From NCBI GenBank assembly GCA_018821435.1, contig JAHJME010000014.1, positions 62,001-126,000 of the forward strand: a stretch of DNA of 64,000 nucleotides, read 5' to 3'. Below the pieces are notes generated by a model. The model did no database searches, was not told the origin of the DNA, and worked only from the letters and a program-made list of their open reading frames with translations. Below, in pieces: positions 35,308 through 44,424 of the stretch. Origin of the DNA: Alphaproteobacteria bacterium (GTDB lineage: Bacteria > Pseudomonadota > Alphaproteobacteria > Caulobacterales > Caulobacteraceae). Made by a program: the position numbers and the translations under genes. Each line of letters begins with the position of its first letter. Position 1 is the stretch's first letter.

Positions 35308-35451
35308 GTGACCACCCTCGACTACGCCCAGGTTTTTGAGAACGAGTACCGACCCGGCCGCCGTATCCGCCGCGCCGTGGCCCGGGTGATCTGGGCCGGC
35401 CTGTTCATCCTGCGGCCCGGCGTGGCGCTCGACATCCTGCACGACCGGTAG
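35308..35451 (+). CDS. Small protein of 47 residues
   Basis: GTG 35308 follows AGGAGAGA, the best ribosome-binding match in the area, and opens a 47-residue frame: MTTLDYAQVFENEYRP, then GRRIRRAVARVIWAGLFILR and a tail PGVALDILHDR. The centre is a basic, hydrophobic helix (about residues 20-34) of the kind found in small membrane-bound peptides. No family is recognised. It is followed at 10 bp by a long inverted repeat that may end its transcript. Coding is inferred from the start signal and composition. Confidence 0.5.
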   Translation: MTTLDYAQVFENEYRPGRRIRRAVARVIWAGLFILRPGVALDILHDR

Positions 35452-35460
35452 GCCACCCCT

Positions 35461-35582
35461 CCAACGCTCGTCGTGGCCGGGCTCGACCCGGCCATCCATT
35501 CCAGAGCGCCTTGTTTCGCGGTCAGAGCGTACCCGCCCGCCGCATGGATGGCCGGGTCAAGCCCGGCCATGACGAGCGGAGA
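35461..35582. repeat. Long intergenic inverted repeat (family C)
   Basis: Arms near 35461-35499 (CGCTCGTCGTGGCCGGGCTC, then GACCCGGCCATCCAT) and 35541-35582 (ATGGATGGCCGGGTC, then AAGCCCGGCCATGACGAGCG) are near-perfect reverse complements. About 42 bp lie between them. The element separates the 47-residue ORF from the peptidase gene on the same strand. It is a type common in GC-rich alphaproteobacterial genomes. Confidence 0.85.
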
Positions 35583-35655
35583 GGGCATTTTTCCCCCTTG
35601 AGCTTCCCCCCGGCTTCTCGTCTATCGACAGCCTGGTTCAAGTTCGGGGTTCCAT

Positions 35656-37749
35656 ATGCAAGCGCGGCTGATCGCGACGGTCCTGGCGGGAGTGTTTCTC
35701 ATGGGGGCTGCTGCGCCTGACAACGATCCGTACACCTGGATGGAGGAGATCGAGGGCGCCCGCGCCCTGGATTGGGCCAAGGCCGAAAACGCTCGCTCGC
35801 TGCCGCAACTCCAGAACGACGCGCGCTACGCCGGCCTCTATGCCGACGCCCTGAAGATCGCCACCGCCAAGGACCGCATCCCCAACGTCGGCTTCGGCGG
35901 CGACGGGTCCTTGCGCGACTACTGGCAGGACGCCGAGCACGTGCGCGGCGTGTGGCGCACGGCCAGCCTGGACAGCTACCGGTCGGGCAATCCCGACTGG
36001 AAGCCCATCCTGGACATCGACGCCCTGTCGAAGACCGAGAACGCCAACTGGGTCTGGAAGGGCGCCGACTGCCTGCGGCCCGACGAGCGCTACTGCCTCG
36101 TGAACCTCTCCAACGGCGGCAAGGACGCCGTTGAGATCCGCGAGTTCGACACCGTCACCGGCAAGTTCGTCGACGGCGGCTTCAGGCTTCCCGAGGGCAA
36201 GCACCGCGTGGACTGGCTCGACAAGGACACCCTGCTGGTCGCCACCGACTGGACCAAGGCCGACGTCACCACCTCGGGCTATCCGTTCATCGCCAAGATT
36301 CTGAAACGCGGCCAGAAGCTCGCCGACGCCAAGCAGGTGTTCACCGGGACCAGGGACGACGGCGGCTACGGCGTGCAGTCGATCGTGCTGCACGACGCGG
36401 CCGGCAAGGTGCAGGCCGTGGTGATCCAGCGGCCCTTGGACACCTTCAACGCCGAATACTATCTGCTGGTCGGCGACCGGCCGCTGCGGCTGGACCTGCC
36501 GAAGAAGTCGTCGATCCAGGGCTATCTCGATGGCCGCCTGCTGGTCAGCCTGGAAGAGGGCTGGGACGCCAAGGGCATGAAGGAAGGCGACCTCGTCGAC
36601 TTCGACCTGGCGGCCGTGAAGAAGACGCCGGGCGCGCTGACGCCCAGCCTGGTCCTGCGCCCGACCGAGAGCCAGAGCGTCGAGGACGTCGGCACCACCA
36701 AGACCCGCCTGGTGATCACCTTGCTCGACAACGTGAAGGGCCAGGTCCTCAGCTTCCAGCGCAAGGGCGGCGCCTGGACCTCGACCAAGCTGGACCTGCC
36801 CAAGGACTCCACCATCGGCATCGCCTCGGCCTCCGACGTCGACGACAAGCTGATCGTCAATGTGGCCAGCTTCCTCACCCCCAACAGCCAGTGGCTGGCG
36901 GACGCCGCGGGCGGCAAGCCGGTCGAGCTGCGCAAGCTGCCGGACCGCTTCGACGCCTCGAAGTTCGTCGTCGAACAGGCCTGGGCCACCTCGAAGGACG
37001 GCACGAAGGTCCCGTACTTCGTGGTCCACGCGAAGGGCCTGAAGCTGGACGGGACCAACCCGACCCTGCTGAACGCCTACGGCGGCTTCCTGGTCAGCCA
37101 GTCCCCCAGCTACTCGGGCGCCCTCGGCAAGCTGTGGCTGGAGAAGGGCGGCGTGTTTGTGGTCGCCAACATCCGCGGCGGCGGCGAGTTCGGCCCGCGC
37201 TGGCACAACGCCGGCCTGAAGCTGAAGCGCATGGCCGTCTATGACGACTTCTTCGCCGTCTCCCAGGACCTGATCGACCGCAAGATCACCAACCCGAAGA
37301 AGCTGGGCATCATGGGCGGCTCGAACGGCGGCCTGCTGATGGGCGTGGCCCTGACCAAGCACCCGGAACTCTACAATGCCATCGTCATCCAGGTGCCGCT
37401 GTTCGACATGATCGGCTACGACCACATCGGCGCCGGCGCCTCCTGGATCGGCGAATACGGCGACCCCAAGGTGCCTGAGGAGCGGGCCATGCTGATGACC
37501 TACTCGCCGTACCAGAACCTGAAGCCCGGCCAGCCCTATCCGCGCGTGTTCATCGAGACGTCCACCAAGGACGACCGCGTGCATCCGGCCCACGCCCGCA
37601 AGGCGGCGGCGCGGCTGAAGGAATACGGCTACGACTACCTCTATTACGAGAACATCGACGGCGGCCACGCGGCCGCGGCCAACCTCAACGAACGGGCCAC
37701 CCGCCAGGCGCTGGAATACACCTACCTCATGCAGCGCCTGATGGACTAA
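35656..37749 (+). CDS. Prolyl oligopeptidase family serine peptidase, exported
   Basis: The 697-residue product has a signal peptide (MQARLIATVLAGVFLMGAAA), then PDNDPYTWMEEIEGARALDWAKAEN, the typical N-terminus of S9 prolyl oligopeptidases. The beta-propeller spans roughly residues 70-410, and the hydrolase domain follows with the catalytic Ser in IMGGSNGGLLMG, the Asp in TSTKDDRVHPAHARK and the His in NIDGGHAAAAN. These enzymes cleave short peptides after Pro or basic residues. The signal peptide places it in the periplasm. GTG of the next gene is 27 bp downstream. Confidence 0.93.
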   Translation: MQARLIATVLAGVFLMGAAAPDNDPYTWMEEIEGARALDWAKAENARSLPQLQNDARYAGLYADALKIATAKDRIPNVGFGGDGSLRDYWQDAEHVRGVWRTASLDSYRSGNPDWKPILDIDALSKTENANWVWKGADCLRPDERYCLVNLSNGGKDAVEIREFDTVTGKFVDGGFRLPEGKHRVDWLDKDTLLVATDWTKADVTTSGYPFIAKILKRGQKLADAKQVFTGTRDDGGYGVQSIVLHDAAGKVQAVVIQRPLDTFNAEYYLLVGDRPLRLDLPKKSSIQGYLDGRLLVSLEEGWDAKGMKEGDLVDFDLAAVKKTPGALTPSLVLRPTESQSVEDVGTTKTRLVITLLDNVKGQVLSFQRKGGAWTSTKLDLPKDSTIGIASASDVDDKLIVNVASFLTPNSQWLADAAGGKPVELRKLPDRFDASKFVVEQAWATSKDGTKVPYFVVHAKGLKLDGTNPTLLNAYGGFLVSQSPSYSGALGKLWLEKGGVFVVANIRGGGEFGPRWHNAGLKLKRMAVYDDFFAVSQDLIDRKITNPKKLGIMGGSNGGLLMGVALTKHPELYNAIVIQVPLFDMIGYDHIGAGASWIGEYGDPKVPEERAMLMTYSPYQNLKPGQPYPRVFIETSTKDDRVHPAHARKAAARLKEYGYDYLYYENIDGGHAAAANLNERATRQALEYTYLMQRLMD

Positions 37750-37776
37750 GAGACGCCGGCAGCGGGGAGACCGACG

Positions 37777-38778
37777 GTGAGCTTGATCCAGAACCTCGAG
37801 GATCTGGTCGGCCCCCGGTCCGGGCTCCTCTACGCCTACCGCTTCGCCGACGGCCGCGCCGCGCCGGAGCCGGACCCTTCGTTCGCCAAGGACGCCGACG
37901 GCGCCTGGACCTGGCTGCACTTGGCCCTGGGCGACCTGCGCTCCAAGCTGCTGCTGGACAAGGTGACCGGCCTGCCGGCCGACGCCCGCGAACTGTTCGT
38001 CCAGCGCGAGACGCGCGTGCATGTGGAACAGGCCGGCGGCTGGGTGTTCGGCGTCCTCCCCGACCTGGAACGCGACCTGGCCGGCCAGGCCCAGGGGGAG
38101 GGGCGGCTGGTCTTCGCCCTGGACGGCGCGCGGCTGATCACCGGCCGGCTGCACGCCCTACGCGCCATCGACGATCTCCGCCGCGAAGTGGACGGCAACG
38201 TCGCCTTCGAGAGCCCGGCCGAGGCGTTGGCTCGGCTGATCGAGCACTACGTCGACCGGCTGGAGACCATCTTCGAAGGTCTGGCCGTCACCCTGGCCGA
38301 GGTGGAGGACTACGTCCTGACCGAGCCGCAGGACCTGGCCGACACCGGCCTCACCCCCGTTCGCCGCAGCCTGTCGAAACATCGGCGCGAGGTGCAGGCC
38401 CTGCGCGGCGCCCTGATGCGGGTGCACGCCGGCCGGGGCTCCCGACGCGCGGTGCTGCTGGCCGAGTGGCTGCCCGACCTCATCTCCGCCGTCGAGGACC
38501 TGGACCGCGAGGCCGGCGCCCTGCAGGAGCGCGGCCGGCTGCTGCACGAAGAGGTCGACACCCTGATCACCAGCGCCACCAACCGCAGCATGCGGACGCT
38601 GACGGTCATCTCGACCCTGCTGATCCCGCCCACCCTGGTGGCCAGCGCCTTCGGCATGAACGTCGAGGGCATCCCCTTCGCCCATTCGCCCACCGGGTTC
38701 ATGACGGTCGGCATCCTGTGCGTGGCCATCGTCGGCGCCGCGCTCTGGATGCTGCGCCGGATGGGCATGTTGCCGTAG
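37777..38778 (+). CDS. CorA/ZntB-type divalent cation transporter
   Basis: The 333-residue product has a long soluble N-terminal part (WTWLHLALGD; RETRVHVEQAGGWVFGVLPDLERD), long helices with coiled-coil character (VDRLETIFEGLAVTLAEVEDYVL), and two C-terminal membrane segments: LTVISTLLIPPTLVASAFGMNVEGIPF and FMTVGILCVAIVGAALWMLRR. The GMN motif between them is the CorA selectivity signature, while the soluble part resembles ZntB. Substrate could be Mg, Zn or Co. It begins with GTG 28 bases after the peptidase stop, so co-transcription is possible. Confidence 0.9.
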   Translation: MSLIQNLEDLVGPRSGLLYAYRFADGRAAPEPDPSFAKDADGAWTWLHLALGDLRSKLLLDKVTGLPADARELFVQRETRVHVEQAGGWVFGVLPDLERDLAGQAQGEGRLVFALDGARLITGRLHALRAIDDLRREVDGNVAFESPAEALARLIEHYVDRLETIFEGLAVTLAEVEDYVLTEPQDLADTGLTPVRRSLSKHRREVQALRGALMRVHAGRGSRRAVLLAEWLPDLISAVEDLDREAGALQERGRLLHEEVDTLITSATNRSMRTLTVISTLLIPPTLVASAFGMNVEGIPFAHSPTGFMTVGILCVAIVGAALWMLRRMGMLP

Positions 38779-38884
38779 AGGTGGTGATTGAGCGGTTGGC
38801 CCGACGCCGCTAAGCCCCTTATTCCTTGCTTTGCGTGCCCTCCGGGCGGCGAACCGGTTCCCACTTCGCCTGAGGGCGCGCGTC

Positions 38885-39553
38885 ATGTTCTGCGAGATCC
38901 CCGACCTGCTGACGCCCGCCGAGGTGGCCGAACTCCGCCACCTGGCCACGCGCCTGCGCTTCGTCGATGGCAAGGTCACCAACCCCGGCAGCCTGGTGAA
39001 GAACAACCTGCAAGGCGACCTGGGCGACCCCCAGCATGAGCGCGCCTCGGCCATCCTGCGGGCCGCGCTCAGCCGCAGTCCGCTGTTCGTCGCCTTCGCG
39101 TTTCCGAAGCTGATGGCCCCACCCTCGCTGTCGCTCTATCGCCTGGGCATGAACTACGGCGCCCACGCCGACGCCGCCTTCCTGCCCATCGGCGGCCGGC
39201 CGATCCGCGCCGACCTGTCCTGCACGATGTTCCTGACCGATCCGGCCGACTACGACGGCGGCGAGCTGTCGGTGCGGCTGGGCACGCGGGAGATCGACTT
39301 CAAACCCGCGCCCGGCGGCGCCGTGGTCTATCCCTCGACTACCATCCACCAGGTCCGCCCCGTGACCCGCGGCGAGCGCCTGTGCGGCATCACCTTCATC
39401 GAGAGCGACATCGTCGACCGCAACGGCCGCGAGCTGCTGTTCGAACTGAATGACATCCTGGCCGCCGAAGGCGAGCGCCTGACCTGGGAGGCCCGCACCC
39501 GCCTCAGCCACGTCGCCACCTCCCTGCATCGCCAGTGGGGCGACGCGGGTTAG
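38885..39553 (+). CDS. PKHD-type Fe(II)/2-oxoglutarate hydroxylase (PiuC/YbiX-like)
   Basis: The 222-residue product from ATG 38885 begins MFCEIPDLLTPAEVAELRH and has the double-stranded beta-helix iron site: YGAHADAAFLP (HxD), IHQVRPVTRGERLCGITF (distal His and Arg). The middle LTDPADYDGGELSVR and the N-terminal KNNLQGDL are typical of the PiuC/YbiX family, often linked to iron uptake receptors. No receptor is adjacent here. The C-terminal YbiX extension (residues about 180-222) is present. A region between 38779 and 38884 separates it from the transporter gene. Confidence 0.9.
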   Translation: MFCEIPDLLTPAEVAELRHLATRLRFVDGKVTNPGSLVKNNLQGDLGDPQHERASAILRAALSRSPLFVAFAFPKLMAPPSLSLYRLGMNYGAHADAAFLPIGGRPIRADLSCTMFLTDPADYDGGELSVRLGTREIDFKPAPGGAVVYPSTTIHQVRPVTRGERLCGITFIESDIVDRNGRELLFELNDILAAEGERLTWEARTRLSHVATSLHRQWGDAG

Positions 39554-39596
39554 CGACATTCAGCTTGGGAAGCTGACGGTCACCGACAACAAGGTT

Positions 39597-39665
39597 CCTT
39601 CTCCCCTTGCGGGAGAAGGTGGCGTGCGAAGCAAGTCGGATGAGGGGTCGCGCCGCGCTTTCAAC
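39597..39665. repeat. Partial copy of the family A repeat
   Basis: The first 27 bp (39597-39623) are identical to the left arm at 13125, and the following bases (GCGAAGCAAGTCGGATGAGGGG) also match its interior with few differences. The right arm is missing, so this is a truncated copy. It lies downstream of the PKHD hydroxylase gene. Confidence 0.85.
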
Positions 39666-39695
39666 CGCCGTGGCGCGCCAGCGCCGATAAGATTC

Positions 39696-39790
39696 GTACA
39701 CAAACCACACGAACCACACGAACAGGCAGAAGACGCCACGACGCTCGATCCAGGCTGGGCGCGTTCGTGTCGTTCGTGTGGTTCGTGGAT
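39696..39790. repeat. Inverted repeat with tandem CACGAAC units (family D)
   Basis: The left arm near 39700-39723 holds tandem ACCACACGAACC-type units and the right arm (39763-39788) their reverse complement (GTTCGTGTGGTTCGTGG), about 40 bp apart. The element fills the gap between convergent genes ending at 39553 and 39856. Spacing and copy number do not fit a CRISPR array. Confidence 0.8.
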
Positions 39791-39855
39791 AAACTGGACA
39801 GCGCCTACGGCGCGCGCGGAATTCGGACGGCGGAGCACGACCCCTCAGCCGCCCG

Positions 39856-41664
39856 CTACCGCCCGTCCCCTGTCGCCCGCGCCTCGGCCGCCGCGCGGAC
39901 CAGCTGCACGAACTCGGCCCGCTCGCCGTACGGGTCGGCGCCGCGACCGCCCTGGGCCAGGGTGACGATGTCCCCCCAGCCGAAGGCGTCCGAGACGCGG
40001 GGGTCGCCCTTCAGCTTCTGGCCGAAGCCCGCGACCGCCACCGCCCAGCGGGTGGGCTCAGGCGCGGCCGGCAGGATGGGCGCGCCGTCGCTCCGCGTGA
40101 TCGGCCGCTCGATCAGCTTCGAGGTCGTTCCACCGGGCAGCTTGTAGCGGATCTTCAGGAACGCCAGCTCACCGCCCGCGGAGGCCGCCGGCGCGCGCTT
40201 CCCGTACCGCAGCGGATCGCCCGAAGGCGCCGCGCCGACGGGGGTGATCTCGTACAGCGCCGTCACCGACGCGCCGGCCCCGACCTCGCCCGCGTCCACC
40301 TGGTCGTTGTTGAAGTCCTCGCGGTTCAGCATCCGCGTCTCGTAGCCGATCAGCCGGTACTCGCTGACCTGGGCCGGGTTGAACTCGACCTGGATCTTCA
40401 CGTCGTCGGCGATGGGGAACATCGATTTGTTGAAGTCGTCGCGGAACAGCTTGCGCGCTTCCTGCAGGCTGTCGACGTAGGCGGCGGTCCCGTTCCCGTT
40501 CTGCGCCAGCGTCTGCATCATCGTGTCGTTGTAGTTGCCGCGGCCATAGCCGTAGACCGACAGATAGACCCCGTCCTTGCGCTTCTGGGCGACGAAGTCC
40601 TTGAGCTTCGACGGGTCGGCCACGCCCACGTTGAAGTCGCCGTCGGTGACCAGGATCACCCGGTTCACCGCCTTCGGGTCGAAGTTTTCCTTGGCCAGCG
40701 CATAGGCCAGCGACAGGCCCTGGCCCCCGGCGGTCGAGCCGCCCGACTGCAGCGCGTTCAGCGCGCAGCGCATCTTCAGCTTCTGGCTGCCGTTCGTCGG
40801 CGCCAGCACGGCGCCGGCCGATCCGGCGTAGGCCACCATCGCCACCCGGTCCTGCGGCCGCAACTGGGCGATCAGCAGGTTCAGCGACTTCTGCGCCAGG
40901 GGCAGGCGATCCTCGGAATTCATCGACCCCGAGGTGTCGATCAGGAACACCAGGTTGAGCGGCGGCTGCTCGCTCTTGGCGACGTCGAAGCCCTGGATGC
41001 CGATGTGCAGGATCTGGCGCTGCGACGACCAGGGCGAGGGGGCCAGGGCGACGTAGCTGCTGAACGGCGTCGCCCGGTCCTTGGGCCGCGCATAGCCATA
41101 GTCGAAGTAGTTGATCATCTCCTCGACCCGCACGGCGTCGCTGGGTGGCCGCACGCCATCGTTCAGGAAGCGGCGGACGTTGGTATAGGCGGCGGTGTCC
41201 ACATCCACCGAGAACGTCGAGACCGGGTCGCTGGCCACCTGCCGGATCGGATTGGCCACGGCCCCCGGATAGCGCTCGGTGTCCAGCGGTTGGGACGGGG
41301 CAGGCTGATAGACCGACGCGGGGGCCATCTGCGGAGAGGCCACGTGGCTGCCGGTGACGACCAGTTCCTCGACCCGGCGCTGGACCGGCGGCACGGGCAG
41401 GGGCGGGATCGTCGGCGCGGCCTTCGATTGCGCCATCGACGGTGCGGGCGGGGCCGGGGGCGGCGGTGGCGCCGGGAAGGCCATCCGGGGTGCGCCGGGC
41501 ATCCGGCCGCGGTCCTGGCGCGCGACGGGCGCCCTGAACCCCAGTTCGGCGCAGGCGTCCGCCGACGGAGCGCCGTCGATCATGCTGCGCGGCTGGGCGA
41601 CCACCGGCGCCCCCGCCTGGGCGGCCAGTACGGTCAGGAACAAAGCACGCAGGCGATAGGCCAT
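39856..41664 (-). CDS. Exported von Willebrand factor A domain protein
   Basis: The 602-residue product has a signal peptide (MAYRLRALFLTVLAAQAGAPVVAQ), a Pro-rich low-complexity stretch (FPAPPPPPAPPAP), and a vWA domain whose metal-ion-dependent adhesion site DTSGSMNSEDR lies near residue 245, with MVAYAGSAG, SGGSTAGGQGLSLA and ILVTDGDFNVGV completing the site. The segment NPIRQVASDPVSTFSVDVDTAAYTNVRRFLNDGVRPP is the YfbK-type vWA N-terminal domain and the end matches DUF3520. The role is not known. A motif VEELVVTGSHV before the domains resembles the TonB-box and plug start of outer-membrane receptors. Confidence 0.88.
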   Translation of the reverse strand: MAYRLRALFLTVLAAQAGAPVVAQPRSMIDGAPSADACAELGFRAPVARQDRGRMPGAPRMAFPAPPPPPAPPAPSMAQSKAAPTIPPLPVPPVQRRVEELVVTGSHVASPQMAPASVYQPAPSQPLDTERYPGAVANPIRQVASDPVSTFSVDVDTAAYTNVRRFLNDGVRPPSDAVRVEEMINYFDYGYARPKDRATPFSSYVALAPSPWSSQRQILHIGIQGFDVAKSEQPPLNLVFLIDTSGSMNSEDRLPLAQKSLNLLIAQLRPQDRVAMVAYAGSAGAVLAPTNGSQKLKMRCALNALQSGGSTAGGQGLSLAYALAKENFDPKAVNRVILVTDGDFNVGVADPSKLKDFVAQKRKDGVYLSVYGYGRGNYNDTMMQTLAQNGNGTAAYVDSLQEARKLFRDDFNKSMFPIADDVKIQVEFNPAQVSEYRLIGYETRMLNREDFNNDQVDAGEVGAGASVTALYEITPVGAAPSGDPLRYGKRAPAASAGGELAFLKIRYKLPGGTTSKLIERPITRSDGAPILPAAPEPTRWAVAVAGFGQKLKGDPRVSDAFGWGDIVTLAQGGRGADPYGERAEFVQLVRAAAEARATGDGR

Positions 41665-41770
41665 CCGGAACCTCCATTTTCGCGTCTGTCTGCAACTACG
41701 CGCCCCGTTGGAAATCGGGGTTAGAGGGACGGTCGCGCCGAGATCGTGGCCAAGAAATGACGCGTGTAAA

Positions 41771-42466
41771 TTATCGGACGAAGCTGGCCCCGTTGATGTC
41801 GATCACCGCCCCGGTCATCGACGGCGGCGCCTCCAGCGCGAGATAGGCCGCCGCGCTGGCCACCTCCGCCGGATCGGCCACCCGGCCCAGGGGGATGTCG
41901 GCCAGCAGCATGTCGCCGCCACGGCTGGCCAGATAGTCCTCGGCCATGCCCGTCATCGTGAAGCCGGGGCAGACGGCGAAGGCAAGGATGCCTTCCCGGG
42001 CGAAGCCGCGGGCGATCGACTTGGTCATCCCGACCATGCCGGCCTTCGACGCCGCATAGTGCCAGTGCGCCGGGCTGTCGCCGCGATAGGCCGCGCGGCT
42101 GGCGATGTTGACGATCCGGCCGCCGACCCCGCGCTCCCGCCAGTGCAGGATCGCGCGGCGGCACAGGTCGGCGGAGGCCTGCAGGTTGATCTGCATCGTC
42201 CGGCCCCAGCCGGCGTGCCAGTCGTCCAGCGGCGCTTCGACCGCGATCGGCTCGAACACCCCGGCGTTGTTGATCAGCACATCGACCCGGCCGAACCGCG
42301 CGATGGCCGCGTCCCACAGGCGCTCGGCGCCTTCGGGGTCGGACAGGTCGGCGTCGGCGCTGCCGTGGCCCATGACGTGGGCGCGGCCGGCCAGGGCCTC
42401 GACGATCGCGGCGCCTATGCCACGGGTCGAGCCGGTAACCAGAACGTATGGGAGATCATCGGACAT
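41771..42466 (-). CDS. Short-chain dehydrogenase/reductase
   Basis: The 231-residue product is a classical SDR: VLVTGSTRGIGAAI is the nucleotide-binding TGxxxGIG loop, NNAGV the next motif, SRAAYRG...HYAASKAGMVGMTKSIA holds the active Tyr and Lys, and VCPGFTMTGMAEDY follows. The catalytic Ser is expected in VNIASRAA. Substrate unknown, though the short length and FabG-like order suggest a 3-oxoacyl-ACP-type reductase or sugar alcohol dehydrogenase. It diverges from the DUF4126 gene with under 70 bp between the starts. Confidence 0.93.
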   Translation of the reverse strand: MSDDLPYVLVTGSTRGIGAAIVEALAGRAHVMGHGSADADLSDPEGAERLWDAAIARFGRVDVLINNAGVFEPIAVEAPLDDWHAGWGRTMQINLQASADLCRRAILHWRERGVGGRIVNIASRAAYRGDSPAHWHYAASKAGMVGMTKSIARGFAREGILAFAVCPGFTMTGMAEDYLASRGGDMLLADIPLGRVADPAEVASAAAYLALEAPPSMTGAVIDINGASFVR

Positions 42467-42532
42467 GCTTCCGGTTAAGGTGCCCGCATCGGACGTTCAA
42501 GCACTGGACGCCCAGCCGTCGGGGACATCGCC

Positions 42533-42997
42533 ATGACCTTCTATCTCGCCGCCCTGTTGTTGGGCGTGATCGCCGGCCTCAGGGCCGTGACGCCCGTCGC
42601 GGCGGTGAGTTGGGCCGCCTCGCTGGGCATCCTGAAGCTGACCGGCACGCCCCTGGCTTTCCTGGGCGCGACCATCACTCCGTGGATCGTCACCCTGATC
42701 GCCGCCGGCGAGCTGCTGAACGACAAGCTGCCCAAGACCCCCAGCCGCAAGGTCCCGATCCAGTTCGGCGGCCGGATCGCCACGGGCGGGCTGTCGGGCG
42801 CGGCGGTCGGCCTCTCCACCGGCGCGCTGATCCCGGGCCTGGTCCTGGGCGTCATCGGCGCGGTGATCGGCACGTATGGCGGCGCTGCGGCGCGCGGCAA
42901 GCTGGCCGGGGTGTTCGGCCGCGACCTGCCGGCGGCCCTGATCGAAGACCTCGTCGCCGTCGGCGGCGCGGCGCTTATCGTCGCCTACTTCCTGTGA
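42533..42997 (+). CDS. DUF4126 family membrane protein
   Basis: The 154-residue product has four to five hydrophobic stretches and begins MTFYLAALLLGVIAGLRAVTPVAAVSWAA, followed by GELLNDKLPKTPSRKVPIQFGGRIATGGLSGAA and AARGKLAGVFGRDLPAALIEDLVAVGGAALIVAYF. This pattern, with a conserved GLRA and RD.P.A..ED, is the DUF4126 family of inner-membrane proteins of unknown function. Its stop overlaps the GTG of the downstream flavoprotein by 4 bp (GTGA), so the two genes are coupled. Confidence 0.85.
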   Translation: MTFYLAALLLGVIAGLRAVTPVAAVSWAASLGILKLTGTPLAFLGATITPWIVTLIAAGELLNDKLPKTPSRKVPIQFGGRIATGGLSGAAVGLSTGALIPGLVLGVIGAVIGTYGGAAARGKLAGVFGRDLPAALIEDLVAVGGAALIVAYFL

Positions 42998-44367
42998 CGC
43001 GCCCCTTCGACGCCATCGTCATCGGCGCGGGGCAGGCGGGTCCGGCCCTGGCCGAGCGCCTGACCAAGGCCGGCCAGACCGTCGCCATCGTCGAGCGCAA
43101 GTATCTGGGCGGCACCTGCGTCAACACCGGCTGCATGCCGACCAAGGCCCTGGTGGCCAGCGCCAAGACCGCCCAGGTCGCCCGCCGCGCCGCCGACTAT
43201 GGCGTGGTCCTGACCGGCGAGGTGGCCGTGGACATGGCCCGCGTCCGCGCCCGCGCGCATCAGGTCACGATGAACGCCCGCAACGGCCTGGAGTCCTGGA
43301 TCGGCGGGATGACGGGCTGCGAGCTGATCCGTGGCCAGGCGACCTTCGTCGGCCCGCACGAGATCGAGGTGAACGGCCAGCGGCTGACCGCGCCCAGGAT
43401 ATTCATCAACGTCGGAGGCCGCGCGGTGGTCCCGGACTTCCCCGGCGTCGGCGAGGTCCCGCACCTGAACAACACCTCGATCCTCGAACTCGACACCCTG
43501 CCGCGCCATCTGGTGGTCGTGGGCGGCAGCTACATCGGCCTGGAGTTCGCCCAGATGTACCGCCGCTTCGGCGCGCAGGTCACCGTGGTCGAAAAGGGCC
43601 CGCGCCTGGTCGGCCGCGAGGACGAGGACGTCTCCCAGGCCATCCGCGAGATCCTGGAAGGCGAGGGGATCACGGTCCGCACCGGCGCCGAATGCATCGG
43701 CTTCAAGCCCCACGCCGATGGGGTGGAGGTCGGCGTCGACTGCAACTCAGGCGAACCGACCGTTGTGGGCTCCCACGTCCTGCTGGCCGTGGGCCGCCAG
43801 CCCAACACCGACGACCTGGGCCTGGCCGCCGCCGGGATCGAGGCGGACGCGCGGGGCTACATCAAGGTGGACGACCAACTCCGCACCACGGCCGACGGCG
43901 TCTGGGCCCTGGGCGACTGCAACGGCAAGGGCGCCTTCACCCACACCTCCTGGAACGACTACGAGATCGTCGCCGCCAACCTGCTGGACGACGATCCGCG
44001 CCGGGTCAGCGACCGGATCGAGACCTACGCCCTCTACATCGACCCGCCGCTGGGCCGCTGCGGCATGACCGAGACCCAGGCGCGCGCGGCGGGCAAGACC
44101 GTCCGCGTCGGCAAGCGCCCGATGACCCGCGTCGGCCGCGCCACCGAGAAGGGCGAGACGCAGGGCTTCATGAAGGTGGTCGTCGACGCCGACACCAACG
44201 CCATCCTGGGCGCCGCCATCCTGGGCATCGAGGGCGACGAGGCGATCCACGCCATCCTCGACACCATGGCCGCGAAACAGCCCTACACCACCCTCATGCG
44301 CACCATGCACATCCACCCCACGGTGTCGGAACTGATCCCGACCGTGCTGGGCGAACTGAAGCCGTGA
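42994..44367 (+). CDS. Pyridine nucleotide-disulfide oxidoreductase, mercuric-reductase-like
   Basis: The 457-residue flavoprotein starts with FDAIVIGAGQAGPALAERL (FAD loop) and carries the redox disulfide in GGTCVNTGCMPTKALVASAK. The NAD(P) loop is VVVGGSYIGLEFAQMYRRFG, then VWALGDCNGKGAFTHTSWNDYEIV, and a C-terminal dimerisation domain with HIHPTVSELIP. It lacks the C-terminal His-Glu pair position of glutathione reductase and the N-terminal metal domain of MerA, so its substrate is uncertain. It starts with GTG overlapping the DUF4126 stop. Confidence 0.88.
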   Translation: MTRPFDAIVIGAGQAGPALAERLTKAGQTVAIVERKYLGGTCVNTGCMPTKALVASAKTAQVARRAADYGVVLTGEVAVDMARVRARAHQVTMNARNGLESWIGGMTGCELIRGQATFVGPHEIEVNGQRLTAPRIFINVGGRAVVPDFPGVGEVPHLNNTSILELDTLPRHLVVVGGSYIGLEFAQMYRRFGAQVTVVEKGPRLVGREDEDVSQAIREILEGEGITVRTGAECIGFKPHADGVEVGVDCNSGEPTVVGSHVLLAVGRQPNTDDLGLAAAGIEADARGYIKVDDQLRTTADGVWALGDCNGKGAFTHTSWNDYEIVAANLLDDDPRRVSDRIETYALYIDPPLGRCGMTETQARAAGKTVRVGKRPMTRVGRATEKGETQGFMKVVVDADTNAILGAAILGIEGDEAIHAILDTMAAKQPYTTLMRTMHIHPTVSELIPTVLGELKP

Positions 44368-44424
44368 AGACGCTGACCGCCGCCGGCTACCGTCCGTCTC
44401 GCGAATGCGTTAGATTGAATGGTC

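Noticed and set aside
35638-38154. An 838-codon minus-strand frame
   Set aside because: It is antisense to the prolyl oligopeptidase and CorA-type genes and has shadow composition.
39696-39790. Possible CRISPR array
   Set aside because: The CACGAAC units are tandem and inverted, without regular spacers or a cas gene.
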